Shown one piece after another: positions 30,504 to 43,896 of a stretch of 64,000 nt of DNA. Position numbers and translations under genes: made by a program. The first letter of the stretch is position 1. Every line of letters starts with the position of its first letter. The DNA is from Gallaecimonas sp045291545 (GTDB taxonomy: Bacteria > Pseudomonadota > Gammaproteobacteria > Enterobacterales > Gallaecimonadaceae): NCBI RefSeq assembly GCF_045291545.1, contig NZ_CP149514.1, forward strand, positions 186,001 through 250,000. Direction: 5' to 3'. The notes under the pieces are model-generated. The model was not told the origin of the DNA, ran no database searches, and worked only from the letters and a program-made list of their open reading frames with translations.

Positions 30504-31688
30504 ATGTCTAAAGAAAAATTTGAACGTACGAAACCGCACGTCAACGTAGGTACCATCGGTCACGTTGACCACGGTAAAACTACCCTGACCGCCGCCATCA
30601 CCACTGTACTGGCCAAGACCTACGGTGGCTCAGCCAAAGCGTTTGACCAAATCGATAACGCGCCGGAAGAGAAGGCCCGTGGTATCACCATCGCCACCTC
30701 TCACGTAGAGTACGACACACCGACTCGCCACTACGCGCACGTTGACTGCCCCGGCCACGCCGACTACGTGAAAAACATGATCACCGGTGCTGCCCAGATG
30801 GACGGCGCGATTCTGGTAGTAGCGGCGACTGACGGCCCGATGCCGCAGACTCGTGAGCATATCCTGCTGGCGCGTCAGGTAGGCGTACCGTACATCATCG
30901 TGTTCATGAACAAATGTGACATGGTAGATGATGAAGAGCTGCAAGAGCTGGTTGAAATGGAAGTTCGTGAACTGCTGAGCCAGTACGAATTCCCGGGTGA
31001 CGACCTGCCGGTAATCAAAGGTTCTGCTCTCAAGGCGCTGGAAGGCGACGCTGAGTGGGAAGCGAAGATTGTAGAGCTGGGCGAAGCGCTGGACAGCTAC
31101 ATTCCGGAGCCGGAGCGTGCGATTGACAAGCCGTTCATCCTGCCAGTAGAAGACGTTTTCTCTATTTCCGGCCGTGGTACTGTAGTAACTGGTCGTGTAG
31201 AGCAAGGTATCGTGAAGGTTGGTGACGAAGTTGAAATCGTCGGTATCAACCCGACCACCAAGACCACCTGTACTGGTGTTGAAATGTTCCGCAAGCTGCT
31301 GGACGAAGGCCGTGCAGGTGAGAACGTAGGTGTTCTGCTGCGTGGTACCAAGCGTGACGAAGTTGAGCGTGGTCAGGTTCTGGCGAAGCCGGGTTCAATC
31401 ACTCCGCACACCAAGTTCCAGTCAGAAGTGTACGTACTGGGCAAAGACGAAGGTGGCCGTCACACGCCGTTCTTCAAAGGCTATCGTCCGCAGTTCTACT
31501 TCCGTACAACTGACGTAACAGGCACCATCGAGCTGCCGGAAGGCGTAGAGATGGTAATGCCAGGCGACAACATCCAGATGACAGTAGAGCTGATTGCTCC
31601 TATCGCGATGGATGAAGGTCTGCGTTTCGCTATCCGCGAAGGTGGCCGTACTGTAGGCGCCGGTGTGGTAGCTAAAATCATCGCCTAA
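30504..31688 (+). CDS. tuf: Elongation factor Tu, copy 1
   Basis: The product is 394 residues. The GTPase brings aminoacyl-tRNA to the ribosome. The G domain has the P-loop GHVDHGKT, switch II DCPGHADY and NKCD. Domains 2 and 3 follow, with the usual C-terminus GVVAKIIA. The start is ATG at 30504 with GAGGG upstream; an in-frame ATG 48 nt earlier lies in a hairpin-rich leader. It is cotranscribed with the three tRNAs before it. The protein is identical to copy 2 at 47152, and the DNA appears identical apart from the first base of the start codon. Confidence 0.99.
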   Translation: MSKEKFERTKPHVNVGTIGHVDHGKTTLTAAITTVLAKTYGGSAKAFDQIDNAPEEKARGITIATSHVEYDTPTRHYAHVDCPGHADYVKNMITGAAQMDGAILVVAATDGPMPQTREHILLARQVGVPYIIVFMNKCDMVDDEELQELVEMEVRELLSQYEFPGDDLPVIKGSALKALEGDAEWEAKIVELGEALDSYIPEPERAIDKPFILPVEDVFSISGRGTVVTGRVEQGIVKVGDEVEIVGINPTTKTTCTGVEMFRKLLDEGRAGENVGVLLRGTKRDEVERGQVLAKPGSITPHTKFQSEVYVLGKDEGGRHTPFFKGYRPQFYFRTTDVTGTIELPEGVEMVMPGDNIQMTVELIAPIAMDEGLRFAIREGGRTVGAGVVAKIIA

Positions 31689-31708
31689 TTATTGGCGATA
31701 TATGACAG

Positions 31709-31735
31709 ACAGGGCGCTATGGCGCCCTGTTTTTT
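31709..31735 (+). terminator. Terminator after tuf copy 1
   Basis: ACAGGGCGC and GCGCCCTGT pair around TATG and are followed by T6. Confidence 0.92.
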
Positions 31736-31943
31736 GTCTGCCTGTCGAAAAGTGCCATCAAAGTCGCTTAGGGCAGGTATTATTGCGCAAATTCTGTTAG
31801 TATCGGCAGCTCGCCTTCACAGGCTGCAATATTTTGTTTTGCAGTGCAGTGTCAGAGGTTTAAGCCCTGATGCTGACTGGAGAAAGGCCCGGCCGCAAGA
31901 GGCGGGTTTTCGTGTCGACGGAAGTTGATTTAGGTTGGTCGTG
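31736..31943 (+). other. Leader/promoter region of secE-nusG
   Basis: No gene is seen in these 208 nt. A weak extended -10-like sequence TTAGTATCGG near 31799 may serve secE, without a clear -35. A small CCCGGCC / GGCGGG hairpin lies near 31890-31906. Confidence 0.35.
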
Positions 31944-32333
31944 ATGAATGTAAATACTGAACATCAGCAGCAGCCCAAGAGCGCGCTGGATGTGGTTTTG
32001 TGGATTGCCGTGATCGCTTTACTGGCCGGTTTGGTGGTTGTGAATCACCTTTATGGTCAAGGCGTTTCCATGCTGATCCGGGTAGTGGTTGCCGTGGTGG
32101 TTTTTGCTGTCGCCATTGGCCTTGCCGCCCTGACCGGGAAGGGCAAGCAGGCACTGTCTTTTGCCAAGGAATCCCGTACTGAGGTACGCAAGGTGATCTG
32201 GCCGACGCGCCAAGAAACCGTGCATACCACTTTTATCATCATGGCTGCCGTTGCTGTCATGGGACTGTTACTGTGGATCATGGATGGCATCCTGGTTCGG
32301 GTAATTGGCTGGTTCACCGGTTTGGAGATCTAA
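31944..32333 (+). CDS. secE: Preprotein translocase subunit SecE
   Basis: The product is 129 residues (E. coli 127) with three membrane segments, two in the first 65 residues and one near the C-terminus. The conserved cytoplasmic amphipathic helix is followed by EVRKVIWPTRQETVHTT. SecE clamps the two halves of SecY in the inner membrane. The ATG at 31944 is preferred; GTG at 31941 and TTG at 31935 are in frame. nusG follows after 3 nt. Confidence 0.96.
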   Translation: MNVNTEHQQQPKSALDVVLWIAVIALLAGLVVVNHLYGQGVSMLIRVVVAVVVFAVAIGLAALTGKGKQALSFAKESRTEVRKVIWPTRQETVHTTFIIMAAVAVMGLLLWIMDGILVRVIGWFTGLEI

Positions 32334-32336
32334 CCC

Positions 32337-32879
32337 ATGTCTGAGCAGAAAAAACGTTGGTATGTAGTGCAGGCGTTTTCTGGCTTTGAAAGCCGGGTCG
32401 CGCAGTCATTGCGGGAACATATCAAAATGCATGGCATGGAAGCGTACTTCGGTGAAGTACTGGTGCCGACCGAAGAAGTCGTCGAAATGCGTGCTGGCCA
32501 GAAGCGTAAATCAGAGCGCAAATTCTTCCCCGGCTATGTGCTGGTGAACATGGTCATGAATGATGAGTCCTGGCACCTGGTGCGTTCGATTCCGCGGGTG
32601 ATGGGGTTCATTGGTGGCACTTCAGACCGCCCGGCACCGATTTCAGATAAAGAAGCCGATGCAATCTTGAATCGTCTGCAAGAGTCCGTTGATAAACCGC
32701 GTCATAAAACGCTGTTTGAACCGGGCGAAGTGGTGCGTGTTAATGACGGTCCTTTTGCCGACTTCAACGGTGTTGTTGAAGAAGTGGACTATGAGAAAAG
32801 CCGCCTGAAAGTATCAGTGATGATTTTCGGCCGTTCCACTCCTGTAGAGTTGGATTTCGGGCAAGTTGAAAAAAGCTGA
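32337..32879 (+). CDS. nusG: Transcription antitermination factor NusG
   Basis: The product is 180 residues (E. coli 181). The NGN domain (RWYVVQAFSGFE, GYVLVNMVM, VMGFIGG) binds RNA polymerase. The C-terminal KOW domain (FEPGEVVRVNDGPFADFNG) contacts Rho or S10. It takes part in rRNA antitermination and transcription-translation coupling. It is cotranscribed with secE. Confidence 0.98.
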   Translation: MSEQKKRWYVVQAFSGFESRVAQSLREHIKMHGMEAYFGEVLVPTEEVVEMRAGQKRKSERKFFPGYVLVNMVMNDESWHLVRSIPRVMGFIGGTSDRPAPISDKEADAILNRLQESVDKPRHKTLFEPGEVVRVNDGPFADFNGVVEEVDYEKSRLKVSVMIFGRSTPVELDFGQVEKS

Positions 32880-32902
32880 CGAACAAAAAGTCAGCAACAG
32901 GC

Positions 32903-32931
32903 TTGGCAGGGGCAGCGAGATTCAGTAGAAT
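32903..32931 (+). promoter_or_regulatory. Promoter of rplK-rplA, overlapping the nusG terminator
   Basis: TTGGCA (32903-32908), a 17-nt spacer and TAGAAT (32926-32931). The -10 falls in the loop of the terminator hairpin, so a transcript starting here contains only the right arm. Confidence 0.65.
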
Positions 32932-32949
32932 TCGCTGCCCTGTTTTTTT
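32907..32949 (+). terminator. Terminator of secE-nusG
   Basis: GGGCAGCGA and TCGCTGCCC pair around a 13-nt loop and are followed by T7. Confidence 0.85.
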
Positions 32950-33009
32950 GCAGGGTTTTTTACGGGGAGCCTCACCGAGGCGTTAGCACCCAAACATTGA
33001 GGTATTAAC

Positions 33010-33438
33010 ATGGCTAAGAAAGTTTCAGCTTATATCAAGCTGCAGGTTGCCGCTGGTATGGCTAACCCGAGTCCGCCGATTGGTCCGGCTCTGGGTCAGC
33101 ACGGCGTTAACATCATGGAATTCTGTAAAGCATTTAACGCCAAAACAGATTCCGTTGAAAAAGGCATGCCGCTGCCAGTGGTCATTACTGTATACAGCGA
33201 CCGTTCCTTCACCTTCGAAACCAAAACCCCGCCGGCCAGCTACCTGCTGAAGAAAGCGGCTGGTATCAAGAGTGGCTCCTCTAAGCCGCACGTTGATAAA
33301 GTGGGCAAGGTAAACCGCGCTCAGCTCGAAGAAATCGCCAAGATGAAAGAGCCGGATCTGACAGCTGCTGACATGGACGCCGCTGTGCGCACCATCGCTG
33401 GCTCTGCCCGTTCCATGGGCCTGGTAGTGGAGGACTAA
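33010..33438 (+). CDS. rplK: 50S ribosomal protein L11
   Basis: The product is 142 residues, the E. coli length. With 23S helices 43-44 it forms the GTPase-associated centre and is needed for RelA activation. The proline-rich N-terminal signature GMANPSPPIGPALGQHGVN, bound by thiostrepton-class antibiotics, is intact. It is the first gene of the rplKA unit, with rplA 3 nt downstream. Confidence 0.99.
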   Translation: MAKKVSAYIKLQVAAGMANPSPPIGPALGQHGVNIMEFCKAFNAKTDSVEKGMPLPVVITVYSDRSFTFETKTPPASYLLKKAAGIKSGSSKPHVDKVGKVNRAQLEEIAKMKEPDLTAADMDAAVRTIAGSARSMGLVVED

Positions 33439-33441
33439 GAC

Positions 33442-34140
33442 ATGGCAAAGCTGACTAAGCGTATGCGTGTGATCCGTGAAAAGGTCAACGCCACTCAAGA
33501 TTATGCCATCAACGAAGCCATTGCCCTGCTCAAAGAGCTGGCCACTGCCAAGTTCGTTGAAAGTGTTGATGTTTCCGTAAACCTGGGCATCGATGCACGT
33601 AAATCCGACCAGAACGTGCGTGGCGCTACTGTGTTGCCGCACGGTACTGGCCGCAGCGTACGCGTTGCTGTCTTCACCCAAGGTGCTAATGCCGAAGCTG
33701 CTAAAGAAGCGGGCGCTGACATCGTTGGTATGGAAGATCTGGCTGAGCAGGTTAAAGCTGGTCAAATGGACTTCGATGTGGTTATTGCTTCTCCTGACGC
33801 TATGCGCGTTGTGGGTATGCTTGGCCAGATCCTCGGTCCGCGTGGCCTGATGCCGAACCCGAAAGTTGGCACTGTAACTCCGAACGTCGCTGAAGCGGTT
33901 AAAAACGCTAAAGCCGGTCAGGTACGTTACCGCAACGACAAAAACGGCATCATCCACACCACCATCGGTAAAGTGGACTTTGAAGAAGGCAAGCTGAAGG
34001 AAAACCTGGAAGCATTGCTGGCTGCCCTGAAGAAAGCCAAACCGGCTACCTCAAAAGGTCAGTACATCAAGAAAGTCAGCCTGTCCACCACCATGGGTGC
34101 TGGCGTGGCTATCGATCAAAGCACGCTGGAATCCCAGTAA
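33442..34140 (+). CDS. rplA: 50S ribosomal protein L1
   Basis: The product is 232 residues (E. coli 234). It forms the mobile L1 stalk that guides deacylated tRNA from the E site. The RNA-binding signature VASPDAMRVVGMLGQILGPR is near-canonical (IASPDAM here). In E. coli L1 also represses rplKA translation. It is followed by 248 nt holding the L10 leader. Confidence 0.99.
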   Translation: MAKLTKRMRVIREKVNATQDYAINEAIALLKELATAKFVESVDVSVNLGIDARKSDQNVRGATVLPHGTGRSVRVAVFTQGANAEAAKEAGADIVGMEDLAEQVKAGQMDFDVVIASPDAMRVVGMLGQILGPRGLMPNPKVGTVTPNVAEAVKNAKAGQVRYRNDKNGIIHTTIGKVDFEEGKLKENLEALLAALKKAKPATSKGQYIKKVSLSTTMGAGVAIDQSTLESQ

Positions 34141-34160
34141 TTTCTGTGCTTTGAGAGAAA

Positions 34161-34189
34161 TTGGCGAAGGCGTCAGCTTGTGATACGAT
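34161..34189 (+). promoter_or_regulatory. Promoter of rplJL-rpoBC
   Basis: TTGGCG, a 17-nt spacer and TACGAT with an upstream TGTGA, positioned like the E. coli L10 promoter between rplA and rplJ. Confidence 0.6.
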
Positions 34190-34388
34190 CTGGCGCTTTC
34201 GCATGGGTCGACGCCCTAGTGGCGCTCGTCCAAGACCGTAGGTGCAACCGCTTAAAATTTGCCTACGCAGACGGTGCAGGGCCCTAAGAGATTTTCTCTC
34301 TTGGATGCTTTCACCGTAAGGCGACTCAAGATCACTTGAGTCTGTAGAAAACAACCGGTAAAACCGGTGAAATCCAGGAGTTAAGCCA
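34190..34388 (+). promoter_or_regulatory. L10 leader (autoregulatory RNA of rplJL)
   Basis: The untranslated leader contains CGTCCAAGACCGTAGGTGC and the complementary CTACGCAGACGGTG (near 34228-34276), the hallmark of the leader bound by the L10-L12 complex. Binding is known in E. coli to block rplJ translation. AGGAG lies 9 nt before the rplJ ATG. Confidence 0.85.
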
Positions 34389-34892
34389 ATGGCATTAAGA
34401 CTCGAAGACAAAAAAGCAATTGTTGCTGAAGTCAACGAAGCTGCCAAAGGCGCGCTTTCAGCAGTTGTCGCGGATGCCCGCGGCGTGACTGTTGCAGCGA
34501 TGACTGAATTGCGCGCGACTGCCCGTTCTCAGGGCGTCATGATGAAGGTGGTTCGTAACACCCTCGCACGCCGTGCAACTGTAGGTACTGATTATGAGTG
34601 CCTCAATGATGTCTTCGTTGGCCCAACTCTGATCGCTTTCTCTAACGAGCACCCCGGTGCTGCGGCGCGTCTGTTCAAAGACTTCGCTAAACAGAACGAT
34701 CAGTTTGAGCTCAAAGGCGCTGCCTTCGGTGGGGAATTCATTCCCGCAGCCGATATTGACCGTCTCGCCAAGCTGCCGACTTACGAAGAAGCTCTGGCCA
34801 AGCTGATGGCGACGATGAAAGAAGCCGCTGCTGGCAAGCTGGTTCGTACTCTGGCTGCACTGCGCGATCAGAAAGAGGCCGAAGCTGCCTGA
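34389..34892 (+). CDS. rplJ: 50S ribosomal protein L10
   Basis: The product is 167 residues (E. coli 165). The N-terminal domain binds 23S rRNA and the leader RNA. The C-terminal helix, rich in Ala and charged residues, holds L12 dimers. The start MALRLEDKKAIVAEVNE is typical. rplL follows after 47 nt. Confidence 0.99.
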   Translation: MALRLEDKKAIVAEVNEAAKGALSAVVADARGVTVAAMTELRATARSQGVMMKVVRNTLARRATVGTDYECLNDVFVGPTLIAFSNEHPGAAARLFKDFAKQNDQFELKGAAFGGEFIPAADIDRLAKLPTYEEALAKLMATMKEAAAGKLVRTLAALRDQKEAEAA

Positions 34893-34939
34893 GGCGGTTT
34901 GGCTGATTGATTACTTCAGAACATTTAGGAAATTGAGTC

Positions 34940-35308
34940 ATGTCCGTAACTAAAGATCAAATCCTCGAAGCCGTTGCCGCAATGACCGTAATGGAAGTTG
35001 TTGAACTGGTTGAAGCGATGGAAGAAAAATTCGGCGTTTCTGCCGCTGCTGCTGTTGCCGTTGCTGGCGACGCTGGCGCTGCTGCCGCTGAAGAGAAAAC
35101 TGAATTTGACGTTATCCTGACTGCTGCCGGCGCTAACAAAGTTGCCTCTATCAAAGCAGTTCGCGGTGCTACCGGTCTGGGCCTGAAAGAAGCCAAAGAT
35201 CTGGTTGAATCCGCTCCGGCTACCGTTAAAGAAGGTATTTCCAAAGAGGAAGCCGAAGAGCTCAAGAAGCAGCTTGAAGAAGCTGGTGCTTCTGTTGAAG
35301 TTAAGTAA
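34940..35308 (+). CDS. rplL: 50S ribosomal protein L7/L12
   Basis: The product is 122 residues. The N-terminal dimerisation helix is followed by an Ala/Val/Gly hinge (SAAAAVAVAGDAGAAAAEE) and the C-terminal factor-binding domain with KAVRGATGLGLKEAKDLVE. It forms the flexible stalk that recruits EF-Tu and EF-G. Confidence 0.99.
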   Translation: MSVTKDQILEAVAAMTVMEVVELVEAMEEKFGVSAAAAVAVAGDAGAAAAEEKTEFDVILTAAGANKVASIKAVRGATGLGLKEAKDLVESAPATVKEGISKEEAEELKKQLEEAGASVEVK

Positions 35309-35337
35309 TCCTTGCAGATTACTGCTCCAATTGGAGC

Positions 35338-35370
35338 AAAGGCTGGTGGCGTAAAAGCCACCGGCCTTTT
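35338..35370 (+). terminator. Attenuator between rplL and rpoB
   Basis: AAGGCTGGTGGC and GCCACCGGCCTT pair around GTAAAA with one wobble, followed by a short T4. It matches the partial terminator expected to lower rpoBC expression relative to rplL. Confidence 0.8.
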
Positions 35371-35379
35371 CGCGCTGTA

Positions 35380-35419
35380 GGAATAGGCAAAATTTCGCGT
35401 CGTTTATTTTGCCTATTCC
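35380..35419 (+). other. Long stem-loop between rplL and rpoB, possible RNase III site
   Basis: GGAATAGGCAAAAT (35380-35393) and ATTTTGCCTATTCC (35406-35419) form a perfect 14-bp stem with a 12-nt loop. A second small hairpin GGTGACC-TGC-GGTCACC follows at 35420-35436. E. coli has an RNase III cleavage site in the same gap. Confidence 0.7.
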
Positions 35420-35523
35420 GGTGACCTGCGGTCACCCAGGTCACTGAGACCAAACGACGTTGCGCTGACACTGTTCAGATTGAACAGAATAGTGGGTCAC
35501 ACTTTCGCGAGCTGAGGAACCCC

Positions 35524-38500
35524 ATGGTGTACTCTTACACAGAGAAAAAACGTATTCGTAAGGATTTCGGTAAACGTTCACAAGTACTGGACGTCCCTTT
35601 CCTGCTTTCCATCCAGTTGGATTCATTCAAGAAATTCATCGAGATGGACCCCGACGGGCAGAACGGCTTGGAAGCTGCTTTTCGCTCCGTTTTTCCTATT
35701 AAAAGCTACTCCGGCAATGCCGAGCTGCAATATGTTAGCTACCGTTTGGGCGAGCCTGTCTTTGATGTACAGGAATGCCAAATTCGCGGTGTGACTTATG
35801 CGGCACCATTGCGGGTTAAATTGCGTCTGGTGCTGTTTGATAAAGAAGCAGCTCCGGGTACGGTCAAAGACATCCGCGAGCAGGAAGTCTATATGGGCGA
35901 AATCCCATTGATGACCGATAACGGTACCTTTGTTATCAACGGTACTGAGCGCGTTATTGTTTCTCAGCTGCACCGTTCACCGGGCGTGTTCTTCGATCAC
36001 GACCGGGGTAAGACTCACTCATCCGGTAAGGTTCTGTATAACGCTCGCGTCATTCCTTACCGCGGCTCCTGGCTGGATTTCGAATTCGATCCGAAAGACA
36101 ACCTGTTTGTCCGTATCGACCGTCGCCGTAAGCTGCCAGCGTCCATCATCCTGCGTGCCTTGGAATACAGCACTGAGGAAATCCTTGACCTGTTCTTCGA
36201 GAAGGTGACTTTCGAGGTCAAGAAAGACAAGCTGATGATGACTCTGGTACCGGATCGCCTGCGTGGTGAAACGGCTATTTTTGATATCAAACTTCCCAGC
36301 GGTGAAGTCATCGTTGAGAAAGGCCGCCGGGTAACGGCTCGCCATGTCCGGCAGATGGAACAAGAGGGCATGGATAAGCTGGAAGTGCCGATTGATTACA
36401 TCAATGGCAAAGTACTGGCTAAAGACTACGTTGCTAAAGACACTGGCGAAGTGATTGCCAGCGCTAACCAGGAAATCACCCTGGAGCTGCTGGCTGAGCT
36501 GAGCAAAGCCGGCCACAAGAAACTCGAGACGCTGTACTTTAACGATCTCGACCACGGCAACTACATGTCCGAGACGCTGCGTGTGGACCCTTCCAGCAGC
36601 CGCCTCGAGGCGCTGGTGGAAATCTACCGGATGATGCGCCCGGGTGAGCCGCCGACGAAAGAAGCTGCCGAAGCGCTGTTCTCCAACCTGTTCTTCACCG
36701 ATGATCGTTACGATTTGTCGACTGTTGGCCGGATGAAGTTCAACCGTCGCGTTGGCCGTGATGACATCACCGGGCCGGGTATACTCGATAACCAAGACAT
36801 TATCGATGTCATGAAAACCCTCATCGAGATCCGTAATGGTCGTGGTGAAGTGGACGACATTGACCACCTGGGTAACCGTCGTATCCGTTCTGTCGGTGAA
36901 ATGGCCGAGAATCAGTTCCGTGTGGGCCTGGTACGGGTAGAGCGCGCAGTGCGCGAACGCCTGTCACTGGGTGATATGGACGGCCTGATGCCGCAGGATC
37001 TGATCAACGCCAAGCCGATCAGTGCCGCTGTCAAAGAGTTCTTTGGCTCCAGCCAGCTGTCGCAGTTCATGGACCAGAACAACCCGCTGTCAGAAGTGAC
37101 TCACAAACGCCGTATTTCTGCGTTGGGTCCAGGCGGTCTGACCCGTGAGCGTGCCGGCTTTGAAGTTCGTGACGTACACCCGACACACTATGGTCGTCTG
37201 TGCCCCATCGAGACCCCTGAAGGTCCGAACATCGGTCTGATCAACTCGCTGTCGTGCTTTGCCCGTACCAACGAGTATGGCTTCCTGGAAACGCCATACC
37301 GCAAAGTGATCGATGGTCAGGTAACGGACGAAGTAGAATACCTCTCTGCCATTGAAGAAGGGCAGTTTGTGGTGGCTCAGGCCAACGCTGCAGTAGATGA
37401 AAACAACCGTCTGCTGGATGAGCTGGTACCGTGTCGTCACAAGGGTGAATCTACCTACATGAACGCGTCTGACATCCAGCTGATGGATGTGAGCCCGCAG
37501 CAGATTGTGTCTGTGGCCGCGGCGATGATTCCGTTCCTTGAGCACGACGATGCTAACCGGGCCTTGATGGGTTCGAACATGCAACGTCAGGCGGTACCGA
37601 CACTGCGCGCTGACAAGCCGCTGGTAGGTACAGGTATGGAACGTACCCTGGCTGTTGACTCCGGCGTCTGTGTTGTCGCCAAGCGTGGCGGTACCATCGA
37701 TTACGTTGATGCCTCCCGGATCGTTGTGAAGGTCAATGAAGATGAAATGCTGCCAGGCGAAGCCGGTATCGACATCTACAACCTGATCAAATACACCCGC
37801 TCCAACCAGAACACTTGTATTAACCAAAAACCGGTGTGCTCTGTTGGTGACCCGATTGTCCGTGGTGACGTGCTGGCTGACGGCCCGTCCACTGACCTGG
37901 GCGATCTGGCCCTGGGCCAGAACATGCGCGTCGCCTTCATGCCGTGGAACGGTTACAACTTCGAAGACTCCATCCTCATCTCCGAGCGTGTGGTACAGGA
38001 AGACCGCTTCACCACTATCCACATTCAGGAACTGTCCTGTGTGGCGCGTGACACCAAGCTGGGGCCAGAGGAAATCACCTCTGATATCCCCAACGTCGGT
38101 GAGTCGGCCCTGTCGAAGCTGGATGAGTCCGGGATCGTCTATATCGGCGCGGAAGTGAAGCCGGGTGACATTCTGGTTGGTAAGGTAACGCCAAAAGGCG
38201 AAACCCAGCTGACTCCAGAAGAGAAGCTGCTGCGCGCTATCTTCGGTGAAAAAGCCTCTGATGTAAAAGACACGTCCCTGCGTGTACCGGGTTCGACCTT
38301 TGGTACCGTTATTGACGTGCAGGTCTTTACCCGCGACGGCGTGGAAAAAGACAAGCGGGCTATCGAAATCGAAGAAATGCAGCTCAAGCAGGCGAAAAAG
38401 GATCTAACTGAAGAGTTCCAGATCCTTGAAGCCGGTATTTATGACCGGGCCAAGAACCTGCTGCTGTCTGCTGGCTTTGATAAAGCGAAAGTGGCCAAGC

Positions 38501-39552
38501 TCGACAAAGAAAAACTGCTCGAGCAAGCCATTGATGACGAAGCCAAGCAAATCGAGCTGGAGCGTATCGCTGAGCAGCTGGCTGAAATCAAAGCCGACTT
38601 CGATAAGAAGTTCGAGGCCAAACGCCAGAAGATCATCCAGGGTGATGACCTGCAACCGGGCGTACTGAAAATCGTCAAGGTATACCTGGCCGTTAAACGC
38701 CGCGTACAGCCGGGCGACAAGATGGCCGGCCGTCACGGTAACAAAGGTGTAATTTCCACCATCGTTCCGGTCGAAGATATGCCGTATGACGAAAACGGCA
38801 ACCCGGTTGATATCGTCCTTAACCCGCTGGGCGTACCGTCACGGATGAACATCGGTCAGATCCTCGAAACCCACTTGGGCCTAGCGGCAAAAGGGGTTGG
38901 TGAGCGGATCAACGAAATGCTGCAGGAACAGCGCGAGCTGGCTGAACTGCGGGATTACCTGAAGAAGGTCTATGCCCTGGGCAACTATCGCCAGAACGTG
39001 GATATCGACAGCTTCAGCGATGACGAAGTGTTACGCCTGGCCAAACACCTCAAAGATGGCGTGCCGATGGCAACCCCGGTGTTTGATGGTGCTGCTGAAA
39101 GTACCATCAAGGACATGCTGGAACTGGCAGGCCTGCCGCGTTCCGGTCAGATCAAGCTGCATGATGGCCGTACCGGTAACGCCTTTGAGCGTGATGTCAC
39201 CGTTGGCTACATGTACATGCTGAAGCTGAACCACCTGGTTGACGACAAAATGCACGCTCGTTCCACCGGTTCTTACAGCCTGGTTACTCAGCAGCCGCTG
39301 GGTGGTAAGGCGCAGTTCGGTGGTCAGCGCTTCGGTGAGATGGAAGTGTGGGCACTGGAGGCCTATGGCGCCGCCTATACCCTGCAGGAAATGCTCACCG
39401 TCAAGTCCGACGATGTTAATGGTCGTACCAAGATGTACAAAAACATCGTCGATGGCGATTACTCCATGGAGCCAGGCATGCCTGAGTCCTTCAACGTATT
39501 GCTGAAGGAAATCCGCTCTTTGGGTATCAACATCGAGCTGGACGAAGAGTAA
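35524..39552 (+). CDS. rpoB: RNA polymerase beta subunit
   Basis: The product is 1342 residues, exactly the E. coli length. It forms half of the catalytic cleft. The rifampicin region GSSQLSQFMDQNNPLSE and HKRRISALGPGGL has the wild-type residues (Q513, D516, H526, R529 and S531 equivalents). PGDKMAGRHGNKGVIS and the C-terminal GGKAQFGGQRFGEME are intact. It is preceded by the attenuator and followed by an intercistronic hairpin and rpoC. Confidence 0.99.
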   Translation: MVYSYTEKKRIRKDFGKRSQVLDVPFLLSIQLDSFKKFIEMDPDGQNGLEAAFRSVFPIKSYSGNAELQYVSYRLGEPVFDVQECQIRGVTYAAPLRVKLRLVLFDKEAAPGTVKDIREQEVYMGEIPLMTDNGTFVINGTERVIVSQLHRSPGVFFDHDRGKTHSSGKVLYNARVIPYRGSWLDFEFDPKDNLFVRIDRRRKLPASIILRALEYSTEEILDLFFEKVTFEVKKDKLMMTLVPDRLRGETAIFDIKLPSGEVIVEKGRRVTARHVRQMEQEGMDKLEVPIDYINGKVLAKDYVAKDTGEVIASANQEITLELLAELSKAGHKKLETLYFNDLDHGNYMSETLRVDPSSSRLEALVEIYRMMRPGEPPTKEAAEALFSNLFFTDDRYDLSTVGRMKFNRRVGRDDITGPGILDNQDIIDVMKTLIEIRNGRGEVDDIDHLGNRRIRSVGEMAENQFRVGLVRVERAVRERLSLGDMDGLMPQDLINAKPISAAVKEFFGSSQLSQFMDQNNPLSEVTHKRRISALGPGGLTRERAGFEVRDVHPTHYGRLCPIETPEGPNIGLINSLSCFARTNEYGFLETPYRKVIDGQVTDEVEYLSAIEEGQFVVAQANAAVDENNRLLDELVPCRHKGESTYMNASDIQLMDVSPQQIVSVAAAMIPFLEHDDANRALMGSNMQRQAVPTLRADKPLVGTGMERTLAVDSGVCVVAKRGGTIDYVDASRIVVKVNEDEMLPGEAGIDIYNLIKYTRSNQNTCINQKPVCSVGDPIVRGDVLADGPSTDLGDLALGQNMRVAFMPWNGYNFEDSILISERVVQEDRFTTIHIQELSCVARDTKLGPEEITSDIPNVGESALSKLDESGIVYIGAEVKPGDILVGKVTPKGETQLTPEEKLLRAIFGEKASDVKDTSLRVPGSTFGTVIDVQVFTRDGVEKDKRAIEIEEMQLKQAKKDLTEEFQILEAGIYDRAKNLLLSAGFDKAKVAKLDKEKLLEQAIDDEAKQIELERIAEQLAEIKADFDKKFEAKRQKIIQGDDLQPGVLKIVKVYLAVKRRVQPGDKMAGRHGNKGVISTIVPVEDMPYDENGNPVDIVLNPLGVPSRMNIGQILETHLGLAAKGVGERINEMLQEQRELAELRDYLKKVYALGNYRQNVDIDSFSDDEVLRLAKHLKDGVPMATPVFDGAAESTIKDMLELAGLPRSGQIKLHDGRTGNAFERDVTVGYMYMLKLNHLVDDKMHARSTGSYSLVTQQPLGGKAQFGGQRFGEMEVWALEAYGAAYTLQEMLTVKSDDVNGRTKMYKNIVDGDYSMEPGMPESFNVLLKEIRSLGINIELDEE

Positions 39553-39581
39553 GCCGCGAGGCCGAAGTGAATCGAGGTGCC

Positions 39582-39603
39582 GGGGTGGCGTAGCCGCCAC
39601 CCC
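39582..39603 (+). other. Intercistronic hairpin rpoB-rpoC
   Basis: GGGGTGGCG and CGCCACCCC form a 9-bp stem with a TAGC loop. No T-run follows, so it is an mRNA structure rather than a terminator. Confidence 0.75.
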
Positions 39604-39632
39604 GCAGGGTTTAACTCCGATAGGAGAACAGC

Positions 39633-43841
<4,209 letters not shown>

Positions 43842-43862
43842 AAGGCTGTCACGATAACCTCA

Positions 43863-43895
43863 CAGGCCGTCCCTTTAGTGGGCGGCCTTTGTTGT
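43863..43895 (+). terminator. Terminator after rpoC
   Basis: AGGCCG and CGGCCT with CCC/GGG inside, one bulged T and a TTTAGT loop, followed by TTTGTTGTCTT. The interrupted T-run suggests incomplete termination. Confidence 0.65.
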
Positions 43896-43896
43896 C

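Noticed and set aside
39582..39603. rpoB-rpoC hairpin as a terminator
   Set aside because: No T-run follows and rpoC must be cotranscribed.
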